The notes under the pieces: generated by a model
What the model saw: the letters and a program-made list of their open reading frames with translations, nothing else
Databases searched by the model: none
Told to the model about the DNA's origin: nothing
Part shown: positions 1 through 6,531 of the stretch, piece after piece
Layout: each line of letters starts with the position of its first letter
Numbering within the stretch: the first letter of the stretch is position 1
NCBI GenBank assembly: GCA_050693875.1
Contig: JBOGWP010000097.1
Span: 1 to 16,586, forward strand
Length of the DNA: 16,586 bases
Origin: JBOGWP01 sp050693875
GTDB taxonomy: Bacteria; Actinomycetota; CADDZG01; JAHWKV01; JBOGWP01
Direction of reading: 5' to 3'
Program-made: the position numbers and the translations under genes

Positions 1-158
1 GAGCGCGGGCGATCGTAGTGTCCGCGGACATGGACAAGCTCAGCGAGCGGTACGGGGATCTTCTGAGGGGCAGCTACGGCTCTTCAACGACCTCGGCATC
101 GCCACAAACGCAAACCGAGCGGCATGATTTTGTCGATAGGGCTTCCGCAAGCGTCTAG
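1..158 (+). CDS. C-terminal fragment of an unrecognised protein (5' end outside window)
   Basis: A reading frame is open from the window edge (first full codon at base 3) to TAG at 156-158, giving about 51 residues. It begins ARAIVVSADMDKLSERYGDL and ends in a Ser/Thr/Gln-rich tail. The helical start followed by a low-complexity tail looks like the end of a real protein, and the frame runs toward the minus-strand regulator gene, so the pair would be convergent. I do not recognise the family. A chance open frame cannot be excluded at this length. The roughly 90 bases between this stop and the next gene hold short palindromes (GGGATCCC, GGCGGCCGCC) but no clear terminator. Confidence 0.35.
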   Translation, partial: ARAIVVSADMDKLSERYGDLLRGSYGSSTTSASPQTQTERHDFVDRASASV

Positions 159-247
159 GGAGCCAGGCTGGGATCCCGTCCTCAGGCCAGGCGGCCGCCC
201 ACGAACACCCTGATCAAACCGTGGCTGGTGACTCTGGCACCGGCCAC

Positions 248-922
248 CTACAGGTCCATCGCGCGGCGGCGGATCCAGTCGGCCTGCTCCGGCTCACAGA
301 CCTGGATGTGCGCCGCTACCTCGCGGCCCAGCGTGACCGGGCCCGCCTCGCCGGAGAGCGTCAGCGGCCCCCCGAACGGGGCCACCTCGAACACCTTGAG
401 GACCACCCCGGGCCGGATTCCGAGCTCGTCGAGGTAGGCGAGCAGGTCCTCCTTCATCTCCGAGATCTGGGCAATGGCCACTTCTTCACCTTCGGCGACG
501 GCGTCCAGCGCCCGAAGGGACCGCGGGTCCATGGGGCAGATCGGATGCCCGTGCGGGCAGTACTCGGGAAAACCCAGGGCAGAGGCAAGCCGCTCCTCGA
601 CCCGGCTCGAGATCGCGTGCTCGATGCGATGGGCCTCGGTGTGGACCTCGTGCCACGGCATGCCCAGCATGTCGGTCAGCAGCCGCTCGACCAGCCGATG
701 CCGGCGGAGGACGATGTGCGCCAACGGCCGCCCGTAACTCGTCAGATGGATGGAGCCGTCCTTGTGGCGCTCGAGGTACCCCTCCTCGGCGAGCCGCTTG
801 AGCATCTCGCTCGCAGAGGGAAGGGACACTCCCAGGGTTTGTGCGAGGAGCGTCGCCGTGCAGCGCTGCCCGTCTTCTTCGAGCCGCTTGATCTGCTCCA
901 GATAGTCTTCGACGCCGCGCAT
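248..922 (-). CDS. DtxR/MntR/IdeR-family metal-dependent transcriptional regulator
   Basis: This 224-residue protein has the DtxR-family layout. An N-terminal winged helix-turn-helix (about 5-62) is followed by a dimerisation and metal-binding helical domain (about 63-135) and a C-terminal SH3/FeoA-like domain (about 145-208). Likely metal ligands by family alignment are D6, H75, E79, H94, H98, E101 and H102. The position of the DtxR cysteine ligand appears to be His98, and the position of DtxR Met10 is Asp6 as in MntR, so iron versus manganese cannot be decided from sequence. Residues 121-130 (YCPHGHPICP) form a Cys/His-rich turn between the domains. Members of this family bind operator DNA when loaded with Fe(II) or Mn(II) and control metal uptake. 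The ATG is chosen because a TACAAT box lies 8 bases upstream. The gene is 69 bp downstream of, and co-oriented with, the DUF4388 gene. No metal transporter is in the window. Confidence 0.93.
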   Translation of the reverse strand: MRGVEDYLEQIKRLEEDGQRCTATLLAQTLGVSLPSASEMLKRLAEEGYLERHKDGSIHLTSYGRPLAHIVLRRHRLVERLLTDMLGMPWHEVHTEAHRIEHAISSRVEERLASALGFPEYCPHGHPICPMDPRSLRALDAVAEGEEVAIAQISEMKEDLLAYLDELGIRPGVVLKVFEVAPFGGPLTLSGEAGPVTLGREVAAHIQVCEPEQADWIRRRAMDL

Positions 923-930
923 CTTCCGCG

Positions 931-936
931 ATTGTA
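931..936 (-). promoter_or_regulatory. -10 box (TACAAT) of the DtxR-family gene
   Basis: TACAAT on the minus strand ends 8 bases before the ATG at 922, so transcription would begin at or just before the start codon. A GGAAG sequence touches the ATG directly, which is too close to be a good ribosome binding site. Both points favour a leaderless or near-leaderless transcript separate from the upstream gene. No good -35 hexamer is visible. Confidence 0.5.
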
Positions 937-991
937 GGCCCGACGCGCGCGAAACCCGGGCGAACGACGAAGGCCCTGACGAACGCCTCCC

Positions 992-3895
992 TCAGCGGCG
1001 CTTGCGGCCGAGGAACCCCCGCCCCTTCTCCGGGGGCTTCTTGACGGGAGGCGGGGGCGAGGGCGCTCGCGCCGGGGGCGGCGGCGAGGGCGCGGGAGGA
1101 TCGTCCTTCTTTCGGTCCGCCTTTCCCTCGGTCCCAAAGCCTGAGAACTCGCGGATGAGCGCGCTCGTGTCGACCTCGGGATCCACCGGAGCCCTGCGGC
1201 CTCCCTCCCAACGGCGCGGCCGCGGCATGAGCTCGACGCCGGGAGGGGCCTCCTTGGGATCGGGAGCCGCGGCGACGATCTTGGCCATTCCCGAAAACTC
1301 CGCGAAGTGCCGGGCGACGGATCGGTACTCCATCGCTTCGTCTCCGGACCCCGACATCGCCTCATCCCACACGTCGCGTCCATTCGGGTCGTCGAGGGGA
1401 GGCCGTCCGGGCGCGGGCGGTCCGGATTCCATTCGTTCTTCCTGGGACGGGCGGGGACCAAGCTCCTCGCCGTCGTTGTCCGCGGGAGCGTCCCACATCG
1501 TCGGGGCGTAACGAGGCGGCGCTGACTCGGGCTGCGGAGGTGCGGCGGCCTCGCCGGAGGAGCCGAAGTCCCAGGTGAAATCTTCGGAGGTCCCCTCTTC
1601 GACCGGACTCTCTTCGATCCGCACGACGGGCTCCTCGGCCGCGATGGCGCTGGAAACCGCTGTTTCGAGCGAGGACTCCTGGGCCGGCGGCGCGGCGGGC
1701 GCGGCCTCGTCCTCGTCAACGGGCCCAGGTTCGGGACCCGTTACCGTCGCGTCTCGCTCCTCTATCGACGGCGGCTCGTCGGGGATCGCCGGTGGGTCGA
1801 TCGACTTCCCCGTCCCGGCGGTGCGCCGGCTCGCAGAACGTGGTCCCGGGCGCGCCTCTCTCGTGGTGCGCTTGCGCCCGCGGCCCGACGACGCAACCTT
1901 CTCCTTGGACCCGGAGCCCTCCTCGGGGTTCTCGGGTACCTCCGGGCGCTGCTCCTCCACGGTCGGCTCCGGCGCATCGCTGTCCGCTCCGGCCTCGAGG
2001 GCTTCCCGCTCGAGCGCCGCCACCTCGCTCTCGAGTACCTCGCGCTCGAGCGCCTCCACCGCGTCCAGCTCGTCGTCGTCCATCGCCGAGGGTTCGTCGT
2101 CGAGGCCGTCGCCTGCCGGCGGAGCACCCTCGGCCCGGGACGGCAGCTCCCCGCGGGACGCCGACGTGAGCTCGCCCTCGAGCAGCCAGCGGAGATCGTC
2201 GTCGCCCTCGTCCTCGGATTCGTCCGAGTCCGACGGTGTCTCCTCATCGTCGGGGGCAAGGTCACCGAAGAGGTCGATGCCCTCGACGAGGGCGTCGTCC
2301 GAAGCATCGGCCACCGTCTCCCACGCCGCACCCTGCTCGGGGACGAAGTCCGTGGCGAGACCCGGCGCAGCATCGTCGATGCTCGGCTCCTCCGAGGCGG
2401 GGGAAAGCTCCTCGGCCGTGACGACGGGCACCTCGGGGACGATCCCGAGCTCACTCGCCGGTATGGCCGGCTCCGCGAGATCGTCGGTCACGCTCCCCTC
2501 GGTTGCCGGCTCGTCGTCGGGGCTGGTGGCCCACGCGCCCTCCGCCACCTGAGACAACGGGGTGTCGTCTGGAGATGCACCGTCGCCGTCTGCGTCCTCC
2601 GCGCCCCCTTCGCCAGCCTTCGTGACGAGAGGTTGGCCATCGGGTGCCGCCTCATCCTCGATCTGCGTCATGTCGGATTCGGAGATCGGCGCCCGCGCTC
2701 CATGCTCGGGGTACGCCGGGTCAGGTTCGGACGGCTGTGCCCAGGGCGGCTCGGACTCCGCTTGCGGTGACTCCGGTTCCGACAGCTCGGCCCAGGTCGG
2801 ATCCAGCTCGGGATCGGCCGCCTCCCGCTGTGCGGGCTCACCCCAGGTTCGCTCGCGCGCGGGCTCACCCCAGGTTTGCTCGGGTTGGGGGTGCGGTTCG
2901 GCTGCCCAGCGCTCGGAGAGCTCGACCCAGGTGTGCACCGGCTCCGGCCCGGCCGAGTCGGATTGTGCGACATCTGCCAGGGCCACCGATTCGGCCTCGG
3001 CCGGCTCGGGCTGGGACGGATTCGCCCAGCCGTGCACCGGCTCGGGCTCGGCCGCCGCAGGTTCGGCCGGCTGCACCTGCTCCCGGAAGCCCTCGCTTCC
3101 GTCGATGCCCGGCTCGGGGATCGCCCGGAACACCGAGTGATCGCCCCGTACCTCGTCCTCCGCGAGGGCCGCTCCGGCGGAGGCAACCTCGACCACGCCG
3201 CCGGCGACCAGCGAATGCAGCGTCCGTACCGCCTCCAGCGTAGTGAAGCCGCAGGTTGCAGCGATCTCGCTCAGCGTCGTCTCACCATCGCACCGGGCGA
3301 GGAGCGACCACTCCTCGGGCGTGAGTGTCACCTCCGGCGGCTCCCGTACGGCCTCGTCGAAACGCGGAACGCACTCGACACTTGGCACGACCGAGCGCAT
3401 CTGCCACCACTCCTCCATGCGGCGACCTGCCTCGGTGAGGAGCGCCTCGACGCCGAGTTGGATCCCGGCCCCCCGCTCGGCCTCCCGTCGCGCCTCGAAT
3501 CGGAATCGTCCCTGCCGCCAGGGCAGGATCTCGACGACCGTGTCCTCGATCTGCTTGTGGACGATCCGCTCCACCTGCGCGCGGTCGACGAGGCCGGCGT
3601 CGATCAGGATGTCCCCGAGCTTTCGTTCATCTCCCTCACGCCGACGTGCGAGCGCGCCCTCGACCTCGGCGCGCGAGAGCAGGCCGGCCGAGACCAGCCG
3701 CGTGCCCAGGCGGACGTTGCTCCCGACCAGTGCGGCGTGGGTGATGTCGCCCTCTCGGAAATAGACCTCGGCGACCTGCTCCCCGCGCGCCCCGTTGCGC
3801 CGAACTTCCAGACGGCCGGTCTGGCGCTCGGCGGCGACATCCTCCAGGACGGCCACGATCCCGGCGGTGGTGAGGTCACCCTCGTCGGCTTTCAA
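992..3895 (-). CDS. DUF4388 (PATAN-like) protein with tandem MshEN-like motifs and long acidic linker
   Basis: The 967-residue product has a folded N-terminus: a DUF4388/PATAN-like segment (about 8-60), two 24-residue MshEN-like motifs (R62-R85 and K92-Q115, each [R/K]LG-x2-L/I...G...), a WRQGRFRFE strand (126-134) and a winged-helix-like segment (190-237). Residues 250-900 are Glu/Asp/Pro/Ser-rich and probably disordered, with seven Trp residues at 290-385 set in degenerate TWGEP/TWAELSE repeats. The C-terminus has two EFSG motifs (one in REFSGFG near 916-922), a Pro-rich stretch and a basic tail ending GRGFLGRKRR. DUF4388 proteins are associated with signalling and motility in several phyla, and MshEN domains can bind c-di-GMP. 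Whether this one binds is inference. The TTG start at 3895 is preceded by GGAG at a 7-base spacing. It is divergent from rsiG. Confidence 0.85.
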   Translation of the reverse strand: MKADEGDLTTAGIVAVLEDVAAERQTGRLEVRRNGARGEQVAEVYFREGDITHAALVGSNVRLGTRLVSAGLLSRAEVEGALARRREGDERKLGDILIDAGLVDRAQVERIVHKQIEDTVVEILPWRQGRFRFEARREAERGAGIQLGVEALLTEAGRRMEEWWQMRSVVPSVECVPRFDEAVREPPEVTLTPEEWSLLARCDGETTLSEIAATCGFTTLEAVRTLHSLVAGGVVEVASAGAALAEDEVRGDHSVFRAIPEPGIDGSEGFREQVQPAEPAAAEPEPVHGWANPSQPEPAEAESVALADVAQSDSAGPEPVHTWVELSERWAAEPHPQPEQTWGEPARERTWGEPAQREAADPELDPTWAELSEPESPQAESEPPWAQPSEPDPAYPEHGARAPISESDMTQIEDEAAPDGQPLVTKAGEGGAEDADGDGASPDDTPLSQVAEGAWATSPDDEPATEGSVTDDLAEPAIPASELGIVPEVPVVTAEELSPASEEPSIDDAAPGLATDFVPEQGAAWETVADASDDALVEGIDLFGDLAPDDEETPSDSDESEDEGDDDLRWLLEGELTSASRGELPSRAEGAPPAGDGLDDEPSAMDDDELDAVEALEREVLESEVAALEREALEAGADSDAPEPTVEEQRPEVPENPEEGSGSKEKVASSGRGRKRTTREARPGPRSASRRTAGTGKSIDPPAIPDEPPSIEERDATVTGPEPGPVDEDEAAPAAPPAQESSLETAVSSAIAAEEPVVRIEESPVEEGTSEDFTWDFGSSGEAAAPPQPESAPPRYAPTMWDAPADNDGEELGPRPSQEERMESGPPAPGRPPLDDPNGRDVWDEAMSGSGDEAMEYRSVARHFAEFSGMAKIVAAAPDPKEAPPGVELMPRPRRWEGGRRAPVDPEVDTSALIREFSGFGTEGKADRKKDDPPAPSPPPPARAPSPPPPVKKPPEKGRGFLGRKRR
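2832..2882 (-). repeat. In-frame tandem repeat coding TWGEPA units
   Basis: A 24-base unit occurs at 2832-2855 and again at 2859-2882, a 27-base (9-codon) period, with one mismatch. It encodes two consecutive TWGEPA units inside the acidic linker of the DUF4388 protein. More diverged Trp-centred units flank it, which suggests growth by in-frame duplication. Confidence 0.8.
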
Positions 3896-4122
3896 TCTCT
3901 CTCTCCGGACCAGCCTCCCGATTGGCCCCCCGACCTGGTGACGCGGGGGGTCGTGGAAGAATCGGACACAAGCGGAATATTCGGCGTTTTCGCGCTCCGA
4001 GTTGAAGGATCCCCTTCACGACGAAGGATCGCAAGCCCGCTGGTCGCGGCCGGGCTGCCGCTTCGATTCGGCCGAGACGGTCAATCCTTCCAGGTTTTCT
4101 TCGGCCAATGTCGTGAGGGGCC

Positions 4123-4150
4123 TTACTTTGATTGGTCTGGAAGCCGATAT
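4123..4150 (+). promoter_or_regulatory. Weak candidate sigma-WhiG/FliA-type promoter upstream of rsiG, in the 301-bp divergent gap
   Basis: The gap 3896-4196 between the DUF4388 start and rsiG holds no credible gene. On the plus strand GCCGATAT lies at 4143-4150, matching 7 of 8 bases of the WhiG/FliA -10 consensus GCCGATAA. About 15-16 bases upstream is TTACTTTG, a poor match to the TAAA -35. If used, it would give a 5' leader of about 40 nt for rsiG translated from 4197. It may be a chance match. Confidence 0.3.
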
Positions 4151-4196
4151 GGGCAGAGTGGGAGATGGAGTCAGCCATCGCGGAAGGGGACGCCCG

Positions 4197-4736
4197 ATGA
4201 CCGGCAAGCCACGGAGACGGGATGATCGCATCCTGGATCCGAGCTACCTCGAGGGCCTCGAGTCCCTCGCAACCTCGGAGTTGCGCCGACGGAAGGGCGA
4301 GTGCGAGGAGTTCGAGTCCGAGCTGTCCTACGCGCGCCGGTTGCTTCACGGAAAGATCGATATCCTCGGCCACGAGCTCGGGCGGCGGGCCTCGGGCGGC
4401 GAGGGGGCGGTGGGCGACCTCGTCGCGAAGCTGCCCGAGATCCTGGCGGAGGCACCGACCGGCAACGCGGGCCGGTTCCCCCGAATCCTGCTCCCGAGGC
4501 AAATCGAACGCCAGAGGCGGAAGATCGAGCTTCTCGCCTCGGACGCGACCCTCGCCCGCATCGACGAAGCAACCACCGACGAGATCCAGTCCATGGTCGA
4601 GCGGATTGCCAACGCCGAGCGCGACCTCTCGCCGCAGCGGCGGGCGGTGCAGGGGGTCATGGACACGCTCAGCGCGGAGCTGGTCCGTAGGTATCGCGAG
4701 GGCCAAGAGGACCCCACCGCCCTTCTGAGGACATAG
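4197..4736 (+). CDS. rsiG: RsiG-type c-di-GMP-responsive anti-sigma factor (sigma-WhiG antagonist)
   Basis: The 179-residue protein is mostly helical and charged. It carries two copies of the c-di-GMP signature E-x3-S-x2-R-x3-Q-x3-D known from Streptomyces RsiG: E40-S44-R47-H51-D55 (His in the Gln place) and E141-S145-R148-Q152-D156 (exact). In the known system the two motifs lie on antiparallel helices of a coiled coil, and the c-di-GMP-loaded protein holds the sporulation sigma factor WhiG inactive. Homologues in non-sporulating actinobacteria are often annotated as aerial mycelium formation protein. The ATG at 4197 is preferred because GGAAGGGGA lies 6 bases upstream. In-frame starts at 4002 and 4149 would add a tail with no family resemblance. 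whiG is not in the window. The gene is convergent with the small membrane protein gene, with 21 bp between them. Confidence 0.85.
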   Translation: MTGKPRRRDDRILDPSYLEGLESLATSELRRRKGECEEFESELSYARRLLHGKIDILGHELGRRASGGEGAVGDLVAKLPEILAEAPTGNAGRFPRILLPRQIERQRRKIELLASDATLARIDEATTDEIQSMVERIANAERDLSPQRRAVQGVMDTLSAELVRRYREGQEDPTALLRT

Positions 4737-4757
4737 CCCGCGGGAACCTCCGCCGGC

Positions 4758-5378
4758 TCAGGAGCTTGCCGGACCTCGCTTGCCGCGCCCGCGATGATCG
4801 GCGGCAGCGGAACGGGCGGTCTCCGACCTCACCCGCCCGGGCGCCCCGGCCGACGCTCCGGGCGACCAGGCTGCAGGCTCGGGATCTGGGTCGTGACGTC
4901 CTAAACCTAAACCACCCGACCGGTCGCCCTTGGGGCGCGCTCTTCTGCCCGCCCGATCCGTGTGGGCCTCGGGTGGAGGTGCGGCGGCGGGGGCGACCTC
5001 AGGAGCCGGCACCACGAGCTCGACGGGGGCCGGCAGCGGCACCAGCCCCGAAAAAACAGGGATGACGATCTCGTCGACGGGAGAAATCCCCGTGACATCA
5101 CCGCGATGAGCGGAGCCTGGGCCCCCCGACTCGCCCCCGAAGAGGGACTGGGCGATGGGGCCCAGCGGGGCCAGCGGAGAGCGCAGACGAACGGCAGCAG
5201 ACGCCGGGGCCGGGGCCTCGACCAAACGCCTGGGAATGTCGGGAACGTCGAGCGAGGGTGCTGGCGCGAGCGACTGCTCGGCGCGGAGGGTGATGTTGAG
5301 AAGGCTTCCGACCACAAGCCCCATCATCAGCACCGTCGCGACGGGTACGAGGCCCCGTCGCTCCGACCGCTCGCTCAT
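4758..5378 (-). CDS. Membrane-anchored Pro/Ala-rich protein of unknown function, probable sigma-WhiG target
   Basis: The product is 206 residues. A short basic N-terminus (MSERSERRG) precedes one hydrophobic span (about 10-31), then a low-complexity Pro/Ala/Val-rich exterior and an Arg/Gly-rich C-terminus. A single N-in, C-out anchor or an uncleaved signal is most likely. I do not recognise a family, and it lacks a clear type IV prepilin cleavage motif. The ATG at 5378 is chosen because GGAGG lies 5 bases upstream; a TTG at 5390 is possible. Codon use is GC-rich at third positions to the end, which supports the whole frame as coding, except for two TTA leucine codons at 157 and 159. In Streptomyces, TTA codons make translation depend on the developmental tRNA BldA. 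A strong WhiG/FliA-like promoter lies upstream at 5476-5503. Confidence 0.7.
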   Translation of the reverse strand: MSERSERRGLVPVATVLMMGLVVGSLLNITLRAEQSLAPAPSLDVPDIPRRLVEAPAPASAAVRLRSPLAPLGPIAQSLFGGESGGPGSAHRGDVTGISPVDEIVIPVFSGLVPLPAPVELVVPAPEVAPAAAPPPEAHTDRAGRRARPKGDRSGGLGLGRHDPDPEPAAWSPGASAGAPGRVRSETARSAAADHRGRGKRGPASS

Positions 5379-5448
5379 CCCCACCTCCAACGACGCCGGC
5401 TCCGCCTCGCGCAGCTACGGAGCGACGCCCCTTCGGGCCCCCCGGGAT

Positions 5449-5469
5449 GCAGCAAGCTCGCCTTGCTGC
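5449..5469 (-). other. 8-bp perfect hairpin at the predicted 5' end of the membrane-protein transcript
   Basis: GCAGCAAG (5449-5456) and CTTGCTGC (5462-5469) are perfect inverted repeats around a 5-base loop. The predicted start point of the promoter at 5476-5503 is near 5469, so the minus-strand RNA would begin with this hairpin. A shorter GCCC/GGGC hairpin follows at 5427-5438. The leader to the start codon would be about 90 nt. It may protect the 5' end or be regulatory. I could not match it to a known riboswitch. Confidence 0.5.
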
Positions 5470-5475
5470 CTCCGA

Positions 5476-5503
5476 GTATCGGCGGCTCACCAGAAAAGCT
5501 TTA
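5476..5503 (-). promoter_or_regulatory. Strong candidate sigma-WhiG/FliA-type promoter (TAAA-N16-GCCGATAC)
   Basis: On the minus strand TAAAGC begins at 5503 and GCCGATAC occupies 5483-5476, with 16 bases between TAAA and the -10 element. The known WhiG/FliA consensus is TAAA, about 15 bases, then GCCGATAA. Here the -35 is perfect and the -10 matches 7 of 8. It points at the membrane protein gene starting at 5378. A WhiG-dependent promoter beside rsiG fits the known partnership of the two proteins. Confidence 0.65.
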
Positions 5504-5625
5504 GTCCGACGAGCTCGCGCCACTAGAGCGCCGGTGGGATTCAAGCAGGTCGGTCGGGGCCACGTCGAACGGCTTGGGAATGACTCCAACGGGCCATCGA
5601 GAGCAGTTCTCCTGTTGTCGAAGAA

Positions 5626-5668
5626 GAGAGCGAGTGGGACGTAACTTCGCGTGTCCGAGTTCGCTCTC
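5626..5668 (+). promoter_or_regulatory. Long inverted repeat just upstream of the HD-GYP gene
   Basis: GAGAGCGA (5626-5633) pairs with TCGCTCTC (5661-5668), and an inner GGAC/GTCC helix extends the stem across a small internal loop. The element ends 28 bases before the start codon at 5697. There is no T-tract, so it does not look like a terminator. It could be an mRNA leader structure or a protein-binding site. The rest of the 318-bp gap 5379-5696 holds the promoter and hairpin described for the minus strand. Confidence 0.45.
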
Positions 5669-5696
5669 ATCTAATGGAAGGCAGACCGGGGGAACG

Positions 5697-6485
5697 ATGC
5701 GGGACCTAATGGACGATTCGTACCAGATGTCGGTGACCACCGTCACCGACGGCCCGAGCGTTCCCGACACCGGGGAGGCGTGGGCCTTGAGGCGGACCCA
5801 GCAGCAGCTGCTGGTCTTCGCCCGCGACATGAGCACGATGTACCGGAGGCAGCGACAGCAGGCCCGGCACGTCGAGCGGCTGACCGACGAGCTAAAGAGC
5901 ACGCACCACGCCACGGTCCAGACCCTCGCGTTCGTCGTCGAGGCCAAGGACAGGTACACCCGCTACCATCTGGAGCGCTGCCGGGAGTACGGGGCCGCGC
6001 TGACCCGGGAGATCGACGGCGGGCTGGACACATCGCAGCTGGAGCACGGCTTCCTGCTCCACGACGTCGGCAAGATCGTCGTCCCGGAGAGCATCCTGGG
6101 CAAGCCCGGTCCCCTGACCGACGACGAGCGTTCGGTCATGCGGACGCACCCCCTCATCGGCGTCCAGATCGTGGCACCCCTCCGGTTCCTGACCCCGGCC
6201 GCTCTGTCGGTGATCCGGAACCACCATGAGCGGTACGACGGCCGGGGGTATCCCGACGGGCTCAAGGGGCAGCGCATCCCGCTGCCGGCGAGGATCTTCT
6301 CCGTCGTCGACGCGTTCGACGCGATGACCACCGACCGCCCCTATCGCCGGGCCCTGCCGGTCCACGAGTCGCTCCGCCGGCTTCGCGAGGGGGCCGGAAC
6401 CCAGTTCGATCCCGCGGTCGTCGACGCCTTCGAGAACCTCGTCGAGCGGCTCCCGATCTTCGAGCTCGCGGGGGCCCACTCCTAA
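5697..6485 (+). CDS. HD-GYP domain protein, probable c-di-GMP phosphodiesterase
   Basis: The 262-residue protein has a short N-terminus, a predicted coiled coil (about 30-70) and a complete HD-GYP domain (about 72-245). Visible family residues are H91, H122-D123 in HDVGKI, H151 in HPLIG, H176-H177 in NHHERYDG, the RGYPDG signature (183-188), D205 and the closing TDRPYR. HD-GYP enzymes hydrolyse c-di-GMP to pGpG or GMP with a bi- or trinuclear metal centre. All catalytic positions I can place are present, so activity is likely. No receiver or membrane segment is attached. The coiled coil suggests dimerisation or a partner protein. The ATG at 5697 is chosen because GGGGGAA lies just upstream; the open frame extends to 5574 without further family sequence. 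It sits near rsiG, whose product binds the substrate of this enzyme class. Confidence 0.92.
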   Translation: MRDLMDDSYQMSVTTVTDGPSVPDTGEAWALRRTQQQLLVFARDMSTMYRRQRQQARHVERLTDELKSTHHATVQTLAFVVEAKDRYTRYHLERCREYGAALTREIDGGLDTSQLEHGFLLHDVGKIVVPESILGKPGPLTDDERSVMRTHPLIGVQIVAPLRFLTPAALSVIRNHHERYDGRGYPDGLKGQRIPLPARIFSVVDAFDAMTTDRPYRRALPVHESLRRLREGAGTQFDPAVVDAFENLVERLPIFELAGAHS

Positions 6486-6519
6486 ACCCCCGGCGCGCAG
6501 GGACGGGGCACGCCGTCGC

Positions 6520-6525
6520 TATAGT
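6520..6525 (+). promoter_or_regulatory. -10 box (TATAGT) of the metallophosphoesterase gene
   Basis: TATAGT ends about 6 bases before the GTG at 6532 and there is no ribosome binding site. This is the arrangement expected of a leaderless transcript starting at the GTG. No clear -35 hexamer is visible. Confidence 0.5.
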
Positions 6526-6531
6526 TCAGCC

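Noticed and set aside
3896..4122. Gene or RNA in the remainder of the divergent gap before rsiG
   Set aside because: No open frame with family resemblance and no long inverted repeat was seen.
4002..4196. N-terminal extension of rsiG from the start at 4002 or 4149
   Set aside because: The added residues do not resemble the family, and a better ribosome binding site precedes 4197.
2560..4225. Long plus-strand frames (up to 449 codons) opposite the DUF4388 gene
   Set aside because: They are antisense shadows of a GC-rich repetitive coding region; the minus frame has the recognisable domains and a ribosome binding site.
5391..5696. c-di-GMP or c-di-AMP riboswitch in the gap before the HD-GYP and membrane protein genes
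   Set aside because: Hairpins are present, but the conserved core bases of the GEMM or ydaO riboswitch classes could not be found on either strand.
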